Assembly: GCA_017414585.1 (NCBI GenBank)
Contig: JAFQLN010000194.1
Coordinates: 1 to 42,634 of the forward strand
DNA: 42,634 nucleotides
Source: Clostridia bacterium
GTDB lineage: Bacteria > Bacillota_A > Clostridia > Oscillospirales > CAG-272
Direction of reading: 5' to 3'
A program made the translations under genes and the position numbers. Numbering within the stretch: the stretch's first letter is position 1; every line of letters begins with the position of its first letter. The notes below the pieces were generated by a model. The model was not told where the DNA came from. It did not search any database and worked only from the letters and a program-made list of their open reading frames with translations. Positions 24,038 to 31,113 of the stretch are shown here, piece by piece.

Positions 24038-25117
24038 TCAATTGACGGAATACTCGGAGAGATTGGAAGTGCGGTAAAGGGAGTTGGCCAGTTCGGAGAG
24101 CAGAATTGCCATGCGTTCGCTGTTCCAGCAATCTTCAAGCAGAAGGGTACAGCTTCCGGCTGTTCCGATATAATTGATGATGCTGACAAGAAGCGAGTCC
24201 GGACGGGAGGCGCCGTTGACGACGAAATCCGGGACGATCGGAATGTATCCCGCTTCCCGGAGCGCCGCATCTGCTGCATCATCTCCCGTTGTAAGAGTGA
24301 AATGTGATTTCCGGCGTGTATAAACGGAAATACTGTCATTGCATAGATCCAGTGCGCCGACCGGATTGTCTGTGTCCGGAGCATACAAGCCGTAGCTTCC
24401 GTCAGCGGATGCCGCAATCATGTCTTCCGCCGTACTGCGTGCATCGAGAAAATGCGTATATCCGATGCCGTACAGCTCGCAGTTTTTCTGTGCAGGGAAC
24501 GGGACATCATCCCCTTGGGGAGATTTGCACAGAACGAAAATGCGTTTGAGCTTTCCGTCATAGGAGGGCACTTCGCTTTCTTCGGGCAGCTCGGGAAGGA
24601 GCGTGTCTTCCGGTTCAGCTTCCGTCTGCGGGAGATAGGATGCGATCAGTTCCTCCATGGTGAAAATTCTGTCATTGTCATAAAGACGCAGGGAAAGCGC
24701 GCCGTTTTCATGTTCATAGGTTTCAAGAGAAAGCCCGCAGGCTTCGGCGAGCAGGGAGGCATCTGCATAATACATTTCATTATCGCGGAAAATCGGAACA
24801 TCGCGGATGACTTCACCGTTCATCACCGCAGTCTGCTGCATGAAGAGAATTGAGATGTAGGAACCGGTTTCCGTGTTGCAGACGAGAAGATTGCCATCAC
24901 GCGGCAGGGTGACTTCAACAGAGTCGAACATGGCGCACAGCTGTGCCGGAATGTACCGGATTCCGTCGCGTACAATCAGCGGAAAGACTGCGTCCTTATA
25001 CCATGCTTCATCCTGTGCGAACAGAGAGGGAATGTCGTCCGGGGCTGCCAGAACAGCGGCAGGGGACAGACAGGCGAGAAGAAGCAGCAGTGCCAGAAAT
25101 GCAGAGATTTTTTTCAT
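24038..25117 (-). CDS. Secreted protein with copper-amine-oxidase-like stalk domain
   Basis: A 359-residue exported protein. The signal peptide (KKISAFLALLLLLACLSPAAVLA) is followed by a stalk-type domain: 'PLIVRDGIRYIPAQLCAMF', 'MNGEVIRDVPIFRDNEMYYADASLLAEACGL'. This is the repeated-strand pattern of CuAO_N1 domains, but without copper ligands. After an acidic linker (about 180-200, PEDTLLPELPEES) a C-terminal domain of about 160 residues has no family I recognise. The segment 'GSCTLLLEDCWNSERMAILLSELANSLYRTSNLSE' at the end suggests a sugar-deacetylase- or esterase-like helix but shows no clear catalytic set. It starts at 25117 (AAAGGTGG eight bases upstream) and lies between the DUF3810 gene and walR in one operon, implying a wall-related role. 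Confidence 0.6.
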   Translation of the reverse strand: MKKISAFLALLLLLACLSPAAVLAAPDDIPSLFAQDEAWYKDAVFPLIVRDGIRYIPAQLCAMFDSVEVTLPRDGNLLVCNTETGSYISILFMQQTAVMNGEVIRDVPIFRDNEMYYADASLLAEACGLSLETYEHENGALSLRLYDNDRIFTMEELIASYLPQTEAEPEDTLLPELPEESEVPSYDGKLKRIFVLCKSPQGDDVPFPAQKNCELYGIGYTHFLDARSTAEDMIAASADGSYGLYAPDTDNPVGALDLCNDSISVYTRRKSHFTLTTGDDAADAALREAGYIPIVPDFVVNGASRPDSLLVSIINYIGTAGSCTLLLEDCWNSERMAILLSELANSLYRTSNLSEYSVN

Positions 25118-25161
25118 AAGAAGTCCCACCTTTCGTCTGCGGGGTGTGTGTTTCGGGATCA

Positions 25162-26265
25162 TCACGGATGATTTTTGTGATAAGCTACTGCCAGATCCAC
25201 CACCATGCCGTAACTGCGTGAGCCTTCCGTTCCCTGCAGAACCAGATATGTGTCGTTGACAGCGTCACTGACATCGGCGGCAATGTTGTCCCGGTAGCGG
25301 TCGAAGAAATCACTGTAGCATTCGAGGTCGTACCGGACGCGCACATCCAGCCTGCCGACGGCTTTTCCGTACAGGGAAGGCGATGCGCTGTAGAGCGGGG
25401 AAGCGAGATATTCGTACATATTCAGGTATCCCGCGTACTGCATATACGGGTCGTCCGAGGTGATGCAGACGAGATATGCAAGGAAATTGGCTTCGTTTTC
25501 ACGGGCAATGCCGCGCTGGTGCGCCATTTCATGCGCTGTCGTATAGACATTGACAAAATACGGATAATTGGTGTTGAGATTTGCTTCGCCGGTGAAGAAA
25601 GTGTATACACCGGAAATGTGCGTGTAGGTCATCAGCTCCGATGCGACAATCTGTTTTACGGGCACATCGAGCTTCGGGATAAAGCTGTGCTGATCGGCGA
25701 GCGCAGCGTAGGAGCGGACACAGAGATCCACCGCTTTGTCGTGGGACCACGGACGGACGGAACCCTTGTTCTGCACAAACATGACATCATCGGCAAGCTC
25801 GTTGAGATGGGAGATGACAATATTCATGGTGTCCGAAAGTTCCTCAGCGGAAACCTTTGTGCGCTCAAGCCCCAGTTTTTTATCCACAGTGGTTGTACGG
25901 TAACCCGCGCCGAAGCAGAAGACGAACATCACATACAGAAACAGTGCGATGGCGAGAAGACCGGCGACGGTGCGGACAAAATAACGGGTGGAGCGCATGG
26001 CTTTGCGCAGGGAGACCGAAAGCACGGCGGCGAGAATCACGGGGCTGCCGAGAATGATGAATTCCGCCAGTGAGAAGGGAATCCATCCGGTCAGATGCGC
26101 ATTCAGGGTACGCAGAGGCTGGGATATGTGCTGATTGAAGAAGTCGGCAAAGGAAGCGCTGGAGATGTATGCAATATTGATGCCGAGGGCGATGATGCCG
26201 AGCAGAACAACGACCATCGCAGGAGCGGGAATCCAGCGGTTGATTTTTCGTAACAGGCGTGTCAT
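25162..26265 (-). CDS. DUF3810 zincin-like membrane protein
   Basis: A 367-residue protein of the DUF3810 family. It has three N-terminal membrane segments (about 15-37, 62-84 and 98-120) and a soluble C-terminal domain, probably outside the cell. A zincin metalloprotease motif HExxH is present (His245-Glu246-Met-Ala-His249, in TTAHEMAHQRGIARENEANF) with a downstream ENEAN that would supply the third ligand. Family members are annotated as unknown; peptidase activity is an inference from the motif. The ATG overlaps the stop of the upstream pseudouridine synthase gene (ATGA), so the two are translationally coupled. It precedes the stalk-domain gene and walR. Confidence 0.82.
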   Translation of the reverse strand: MTRLLRKINRWIPAPAMVVVLLGIIALGINIAYISSASFADFFNQHISQPLRTLNAHLTGWIPFSLAEFIILGSPVILAAVLSVSLRKAMRSTRYFVRTVAGLLAIALFLYVMFVFCFGAGYRTTTVDKKLGLERTKVSAEELSDTMNIVISHLNELADDVMFVQNKGSVRPWSHDKAVDLCVRSYAALADQHSFIPKLDVPVKQIVASELMTYTHISGVYTFFTGEANLNTNYPYFVNVYTTAHEMAHQRGIARENEANFLAYLVCITSDDPYMQYAGYLNMYEYLASPLYSASPSLYGKAVGRLDVRVRYDLECYSDFFDRYRDNIAADVSDAVNDTYLVLQGTEGSRSYGMVVDLAVAYHKNHP

Positions 26266-27260
26266 GGGCGTTCGGGAGATCCTTTCGGTTTGTCTGTAAT
26301 CGGTTTTTTGGCGGCTTGAATCAGCCCGGTGAGGTCGAGCAGGGACTCGTCATCGGACAGGTGCAGACTGTAAGCATCCATCAGCGCGGCGATATCTGCC
26401 GGAATGGGTGCGGTGACGGAAATGATTTGTCCGGAATACGGATGCGGGAAGGTCGTTTTCCACGAATGCAGCGCGTGCCGGGAGATATGTTCGTTTTCGC
26501 TTCCGTAAAGGGAGTCCCCCGTGATCGGACAGCCTTTGCCCAGAAAATGCAGGCGGAGCTGATGGGTTCGTCCCGTGATGGGAGATGCGATGACAAGGGT
26601 GTGGTCTTCCGAAACAGCAATCCGGCGGAAAACCGTCAGGGCAGGCTTGGCGTCGGAGAGAGCGGGGGAACATTCTTCGCGTTCGATGATGCTTTCCTCC
26701 CGGCGGCGGACATAGGAAAAAATCTCGCCTTCCTCCATGGGGAGAACACCGTCGAGAACAGCAAGATAGGTCTTGTGAATGGCTCCCTCCACCATGGCGC
26801 TGTACATTTTGAACGATGCGTCCTTGGTGTTTGAGGTGAGCATACATCCGCTGGTGTCGCGGTCAAGCCGGTTGACGGGACGGAAGACGTAGGTTCTGTC
26901 CGCGTACCGGTACGCAAGAGCGTTGGCAACCGTATCCAGCCGGTGTCCGTGCGAGGGGTGGGAGGGCATATTGTATGGCTTGCCGACTGCGGTAACAAAC
27001 TCATCTTCATAGAGAACGTCGATCGGGAGATCTGCCGGGATGATGTACGGACTGACGTCATCGGCTCTGTCTTCTGTTGCAAGCGAAAGGATGTCCCCGT
27101 GCTTCAGCTCATAGCGGACTGTGACCCACTGCCCGTTGACGCGGATGCCGTCTTCGGAAAACTTCAGTTTTTTGATCAGATTGACGGAAAAGCCGAGATC
27201 GTTTTTCAGCACTTCCCGGATTAGTTTTCCCTCATAGTTGTTGTTTATGATGATATCCAT
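26262..27260 (-). CDS. RluA-family pseudouridine synthase
   Basis: A 332-residue RNA pseudouridine synthase of the RluA/RluD family. An S4-like N-terminal region (FSVNLIKKLKFSEDGIRVNGQWV) precedes the catalytic domain. The catalytic motif is RPVNRLDRDTSGCML with the nucleophilic Asp in RLDRDTSG. ITGRTHQLRLHFLGKGCPITGD is the other family signature. The exact target uridines in 23S rRNA or tRNA cannot be assigned between RluA, RluC and RluD. A C-terminal tail of about 30 residues extends beyond the family core. Its stop overlaps the start of the DUF3810 gene. The ribosome binding site is weak (GAAAGAA). Confidence 0.9.
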   Translation of the reverse strand: MDIIINNNYEGKLIREVLKNDLGFSVNLIKKLKFSEDGIRVNGQWVTVRYELKHGDILSLATEDRADDVSPYIIPADLPIDVLYEDEFVTAVGKPYNMPSHPSHGHRLDTVANALAYRYADRTYVFRPVNRLDRDTSGCMLTSNTKDASFKMYSAMVEGAIHKTYLAVLDGVLPMEEGEIFSYVRRREESIIEREECSPALSDAKPALTVFRRIAVSEDHTLVIASPITGRTHQLRLHFLGKGCPITGDSLYGSENEHISRHALHSWKTTFPHPYSGQIISVTAPIPADIAALMDAYSLHLSDDESLLDLTGLIQAAKKPITDKPKGSPERP

Positions 27261-27289
27261 GCAAATTCATTCTTTCGGGCGGGTACAGA

Positions 27290-27637
27290 TCAGTCTTCCA
27301 GCGGACGCCAGTAGCTGTAGAAGGCAATGACTGTGCGCTCGATGCCGCCGTGCTCGATATCGTGTGCGGTGATGACGACGCCTTCGAGGGAGAGAAGCTC
27401 CCATGCATACAGATCGTCGATCTTGGTGCGCAGGATGACGTCCTGACTGGCGTAAACGATCAGCTCGTCGTCTTTTTTGATGATGGAACCGGATTTGCCG
27501 ATAACTTCCTCGATTCCGTCAATCCGCTCGGTGACACACTTCAGGGAACGGCCGTCCAGATAGTTTGCGAGGTCTTTTTTATAGCGTTTGCTGTTGATAT
27601 TTTTACTTTTCGTCCAGCTTTTTTTCTTTTTCAGCAT
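27290..27637 (-). CDS. Small basic protein of unknown function
   Basis: A 115-residue cytoplasmic protein I do not recognise. The N-terminal 25 residues are strongly basic (LKKKKSWTKSKNINSKRYKKD). The rest alternates short strands and turns: 'CVTERIDGIEEVIGKSGSIIKKDDELIVYAS', then 'LYAWELLSLEGVVITAHDIE'. It could be a small RNA-associated or regulatory protein, given its basic start and its position in front of a pseudouridine synthase gene, but this is only inference. The start at 27637 has GAGGAAA five bases upstream; the frame upstream to 27808 lies in the AT-rich leader. It is the first gene of the unit that runs through walRKHI. Confidence 0.6.
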   Translation of the reverse strand: MLKKKKSWTKSKNINSKRYKKDLANYLDGRSLKCVTERIDGIEEVIGKSGSIIKKDDELIVYASQDVILRTKIDDLYAWELLSLEGVVITAHDIEHGGIERTVIAFYSYWRPLED

Positions 27638-27662
27638 GATTTCCTCATTGATTCTTTTAAAT

Positions 27663-27679
27663 TGTGATGGAATTGTGAT
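27663..27679 (+). promoter_or_regulatory. WalR-box-like direct repeat
   Basis: TGTGAT-GGAAT-TGTGAT: two hexamers one helical turn apart. The published WalR/YycF box is two TGTWAH hexamers separated by 5 bases; this differs only at the fourth base of each half. It lies in the leader of the operon that contains walR. Confidence 0.4.
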
Positions 27680-27811
27680 AACTGACGAATTTTTAATTTT
27701 TCGTTGAAAACTATTGCAAATTTCTGCATTACAGTTTATTATAAGGTAACTGTGTAAGGTGCGTTTTTTCTGTTTTCGGAACATTTCCGCACCCCGCAGT
27801 ACGCTCATATC

Positions 27812-27817
27812 ATTATA
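27812..27817 (-). promoter_or_regulatory. Extended -10 promoter of the eight-gene wal unit
   Basis: On the minus strand TGG-TATAAT; no good -35 at 17 bases. Transcription would begin near 27805, giving a leader of about 168 bases before the first gene at 27637. A second TATAAT at 27743..27738 is an alternative. Confidence 0.5.
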
Positions 27818-27951
27818 CCATAATCAGCCGGCGGTTTGTATAGGAAAACGTAAATTTTTACATTATTTTATATAGAACCGCACCGACCGCGGAAAACGGC
27901 TTTCGCCGATCCGCACGCCTGTGTTCAGCGGGCGAATTTCAGGAAAGGAAT

Positions 27952-30351
27952 GTGACAACTATGCTTCCGCTTGACAAATTAACAGAAGCAGCCGCTGCCG
28001 CCCTTGTCGAGGCGGGTTTATCCCTGGACGACATGACGATTGCGGTGCGCATGGATCTGGATTTCGACGGAAATTACGGGGAAACATGGCTGGTTTTTGA
28101 AGAAAAAACCAAACTGGTTCACCGGATTCTTGCCGATACAGCTTCCATTCCTAAGAAACTGGCATCGGGCCGCCGTTCCCTCGATGATTTCGGCAAGCTC
28201 CCCGACGCACAGCACGCCGTATACCATGACAGCTTTTCGATGGAGTATTATTCCGACCTGACGGTGGATACCTGTATGTCTTCCAACCGACTGCTGGTGC
28301 AGAAGCATGAAACTGCCCGTCCGCAGCCGGATGAAAAGCTGGGCAAAGAAGAAAAAGATGAAATTTTTGCCGCATGGAACAAAAGTGCGGTTACAGAAAT
28401 CAAAGCCTGCTGCACCAATGCAAGACGCCAGCGTCTTTATGCGTTCATTGACATTATCGAGCGCTTCTGCCGCGGAAACGAGGTGAAGGAAGACGACCAG
28501 ATCTTCGAGCAGTTCAACGCCAGATGCCCCAAGTGCGGCACTGTTTACGAAAATCAGTACCGCCGCGTCTGCACAAAATGCCAGAAGAAGGGCGCAATTG
28601 TCAAGCGACTTCTTGAATTCCTCATTCCGTATAAGGGATATGCGTTCATCGTTATTCTCTGTATGCTCGCGTCTTCCGGTATTTCCCTGATCTCTCCGAT
28701 CATCAACGGCCGTATTCTCTACGACAAAGTTATCAATGCTTCCGGTGAATGGCACTCCCTGACCAAGCTCTTCATCGTGCTTTCCGTAATCGTCCTGCTC
28801 GCGCTTGTGGGTCTGGGAATCAACATTATCCAGAACCGAACCAACGCGAAGCTGTCCAACCGGATGACGAAAAACATGAAGCAGCGTGTCTTTGACGCCA
28901 TGATGGGACTGTCCCTCTCCTACTTCAACAAGTACGCAACCGGTCAGCTCATCAACCGCGTCAACTATGACGCAGACAGAATCCGTTCGTTCTACATCGA
29001 CGGTATTCCGAACTTCGTCATCAACGCGCTTAACTTCATCGGTCTTACCTTCTTCCTCTTCTTCCTGAACTGGAAGATGACCCTCATTGTCTTTATCCCG
29101 GTTCCGATCATCGTTGTGATTTTCCGCGTCATGCTCCCGAAGATGGGACGGATGTACACCAAGCAGTGGCGTGCTTCTTCTTCCCTCAACTCCATGCTCG
29201 GCGACTCTCTCAACGGGATCCGCGTAGTCAAGGCGTTCGCAAAGGAAGCGGAAGAATCCAACCGTTTCTACAACTACTCGGAAAAACTCTACAACGCGAA
29301 CCTGCGCGTGAATATTACCTCCCTGACAATCTTCCCCGTCATCAGCCTTCTCATCGGTCTCTCCTCGCAGATGATCTGGGGCTTCGGCGGTCTGCAGGTC
29401 ATGGGCATGCATATGACCTACGGTGAATTCACCACTTACCTCGGCTATATCGGCATGATCTTCGGTCCTCTGCAGTTCTTCTCAACCTTTACCAATATGC
29501 TCACCGACGTTATCAATTCGGCGCAGCGTATGTTTGAAGTGCTCGACACGGTTCCGGAAGTCATGAATGCATCCGATGCGGTTGTCAAGCCGGAATTTGA
29601 GGGCAATATCACTTTTGAAAACGTATCGTTCTACTATAATCCGAATCGTCCGATCCTCAAGGATGTTAACCTGAAGATCAACGCGGGCGACAATATCGGT
29701 CTGGTCGGTCATACCGGTTCCGGCAAGAGTACAATTGTCAACCTTATTACCCGTATGTATGATCCGATCTCCGGTTCGATCAAGGTGGACGGTACGGATC
29801 TGAGAAAGATGGATGTCGCATCCATTCGTAAAAATATCGCTATTGTATCGCAGGAAATCTTCTTGTTCCGCGGTACGATCGCAGACAATATCCGCTATGC
29901 AAGACCCGACGCAACGATGGAAGAAGTCATTGCCGCCGCAAGAGCCGCAAACGCACATGACTTTATCGTTCGTCTGCCGCAGGGCTATGAAACCGAAGTC
30001 GGTACGGGTTCCCGTTCCCTCTCCGGCGGTGAAAGACAGCGTGTGTCCATCGCGCGTGCACTGCTCATGTCCCCGTCCATTCTCATTCTGGACGAAGCAA
30101 CAGCGGCAATGGATACCGAAACCGAACGACTGATCAGCGATGCGCTTTCCAAACTGGTTGAAGGGCGCACCTGCATTACAATTGCGCACAGACTCTCCAC
30201 CCTCAAGGACTGCAACTACCTGTTCGTAATCGAAAACGGGGAAATCGCAGAAGAAGGTCCGCCGGAAGAACTTCTCGCACGCGGCGGTGTATACTACAAG
30301 CTGTTCACGCTCCAGAGCGAGGCTATGAAGAAAGTCCTCGCCGGTATGTAA
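27952..30351 (+). CDS. ABC exporter (TMD-NBD) with N-terminal extra domain and zinc ribbon
   Basis: A 799-residue half-transporter. Residues 1-190 form an extra soluble domain of unknown type; 192-210 a zinc ribbon, CX2C-X11-CX2C (Cys192, 195, 207, 210). A type IV exporter membrane domain with six helices follows (about 228-520), and the ATPase has Walker A GHTGSGKST (586), signature LSGGE (690) and Walker B with Asp714 (LILDEAT). The nucleotide site looks catalytic. It starts with GTG at 27952 or ATG at 27961. The DUF1854 gene begins 28 bases after its stop and a second exporter with the same architecture follows, so the functional unit is probably a heterodimer. The substrate is unknown. 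Codon use suggests strong expression. Confidence 0.88.
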   Translation: MTTMLPLDKLTEAAAAALVEAGLSLDDMTIAVRMDLDFDGNYGETWLVFEEKTKLVHRILADTASIPKKLASGRRSLDDFGKLPDAQHAVYHDSFSMEYYSDLTVDTCMSSNRLLVQKHETARPQPDEKLGKEEKDEIFAAWNKSAVTEIKACCTNARRQRLYAFIDIIERFCRGNEVKEDDQIFEQFNARCPKCGTVYENQYRRVCTKCQKKGAIVKRLLEFLIPYKGYAFIVILCMLASSGISLISPIINGRILYDKVINASGEWHSLTKLFIVLSVIVLLALVGLGINIIQNRTNAKLSNRMTKNMKQRVFDAMMGLSLSYFNKYATGQLINRVNYDADRIRSFYIDGIPNFVINALNFIGLTFFLFFLNWKMTLIVFIPVPIIVVIFRVMLPKMGRMYTKQWRASSSLNSMLGDSLNGIRVVKAFAKEAEESNRFYNYSEKLYNANLRVNITSLTIFPVISLLIGLSSQMIWGFGGLQVMGMHMTYGEFTTYLGYIGMIFGPLQFFSTFTNMLTDVINSAQRMFEVLDTVPEVMNASDAVVKPEFEGNITFENVSFYYNPNRPILKDVNLKINAGDNIGLVGHTGSGKSTIVNLITRMYDPISGSIKVDGTDLRKMDVASIRKNIAIVSQEIFLFRGTIADNIRYARPDATMEEVIAAARAANAHDFIVRLPQGYETEVGTGSRSLSGGERQRVSIARALLMSPSILILDEATAAMDTETERLISDALSKLVEGRTCITIAHRLSTLKDCNYLFVIENGEIAEEGPPEELLARGGVYYKLFTLQSEAMKKVLAGM

Positions 30352-30379
30352 TCGGCTGAATGCAGAATGGAGGATGCAT

Positions 30380-31051
30380 ATGGAATCCAAGGTTAAAACC
30401 AACGTCAAGACTGACGAAAAGAACAATAAAAAAGAAGAAATCAAAGCCGAAAACAAAAAAGCAGAAGCTAAAACGGAAGAAAAGACGGATGAAACGTCCG
30501 AAGAAGTCAATACCGACGAGCTGTTCAAGCACCGCGAATCCATCGCTCTCACACCGGAAAACGCTGTGTTCACGCGCTCGGCGGGCGGACTGATCTCTCT
30601 GTCCGTGACCAATGCCGAAGGCGAAAAAGAATTCTTTGAACGAATCGTGATCCGCCGCTCGTTCCCTGTATCCGCTCCCGATGAATTTCTCTCCGTCCGT
30701 GAGCCGGATACAAGAGCCAAGGGACGCGGTTCCGAAATCGGCATGATCCGCCATATCAACCTGTTTGACAAGGCAACACAGGATCTGATCAACGCAGATC
30801 TCGAAGTCCGTTATTTTACGCCCGAAATCACGAAGATCACTTCTTCGAGAGAAAAATTCGGCTATACCTACTGGGATGCGGAAACCTCTGCCGGAACGGT
30901 ATCGCTGGTTCTCAACAACCCTTTCTCCAATATCCGTACCATCGACGACGGACGGATTTATATTCAGGATATGGACGGTAACTGCTTCATTATCACAGAC
31001 CCGAAGAAGCTCGACCGTCAGAGCCTCAGATACATAGAAGTCTATATTTGA
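30380..31051 (+). CDS. DUF1854 protein, partner of the flanking ABC exporters
   Basis: A 223-residue cytoplasmic protein without signal peptide or membrane helix. The first 45 residues are a Lys/Glu-rich low-complexity tail. The rest matches DUF1854: 'GLISLSVTNAEGEKEFFERIVIRRSFPVSAPDEFLSV', 'REPD', 'EIGMIRHINLFD', and 'IYIQDMDGNCFII'. From memory, DUF1854 proteins in some Proteobacteria accompany an ABC transporter near cyanophycin genes; here no cyanophycin synthetase is present. The start ATG at 30380 has GGAGG six bases upstream; the ATG at 30374 would touch the Shine-Dalgarno. It is sandwiched between two exporter genes of the same operon, which points to a regulatory or coupling role for them. 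Confidence 0.82.
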   Translation: MESKVKTNVKTDEKNNKKEEIKAENKKAEAKTEEKTDETSEEVNTDELFKHRESIALTPENAVFTRSAGGLISLSVTNAEGEKEFFERIVIRRSFPVSAPDEFLSVREPDTRAKGRGSEIGMIRHINLFDKATQDLINADLEVRYFTPEITKITSSREKFGYTYWDAETSAGTVSLVLNNPFSNIRTIDDGRIYIQDMDGNCFIITDPKKLDRQSLRYIEVYI

Positions 31052-31113
31052 CCCGACCGCTGTAGTCCGTAAACCAAAGAAGGCAGCCGGAACTATCCGG
31101 CAAGGTGATAAAC

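Larger units (their letters stand above)
27638..27951. other. Divergent intergenic region (314 bases)
   Basis: An AT-rich regulatory region between the wal operon (minus) and the ABC cassette (plus). It holds minus-strand TATAAT boxes at 27817..27812 (preceded by TGG, extended type) and at 27743..27738, and a direct repeat TGTGAT-N5-TGTGAT at 27663-27679. On the plus side a possible leader hairpin (GCGGA 27889-27893 with TCCGC 27910-27914, inner GGC/GCC) lies about 40 bases before the ABC gene. I see no convincing plus-strand -35/-10 pair and no open frame with support. Confidence 0.55.

Noticed and set aside
23998..24417. N-terminal extension of WalR by 140 residues
   Set aside because: It overlaps the preceding gene in another frame, lacks a ribosome binding site, and receiver domains begin at the chosen start.
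26943..29412. Other long antisense frames, such as the 464-codon minus-strand frame at 28018-29412
   Set aside because: Opposite to well-supported exporter and synthase genes; compositional shadows.
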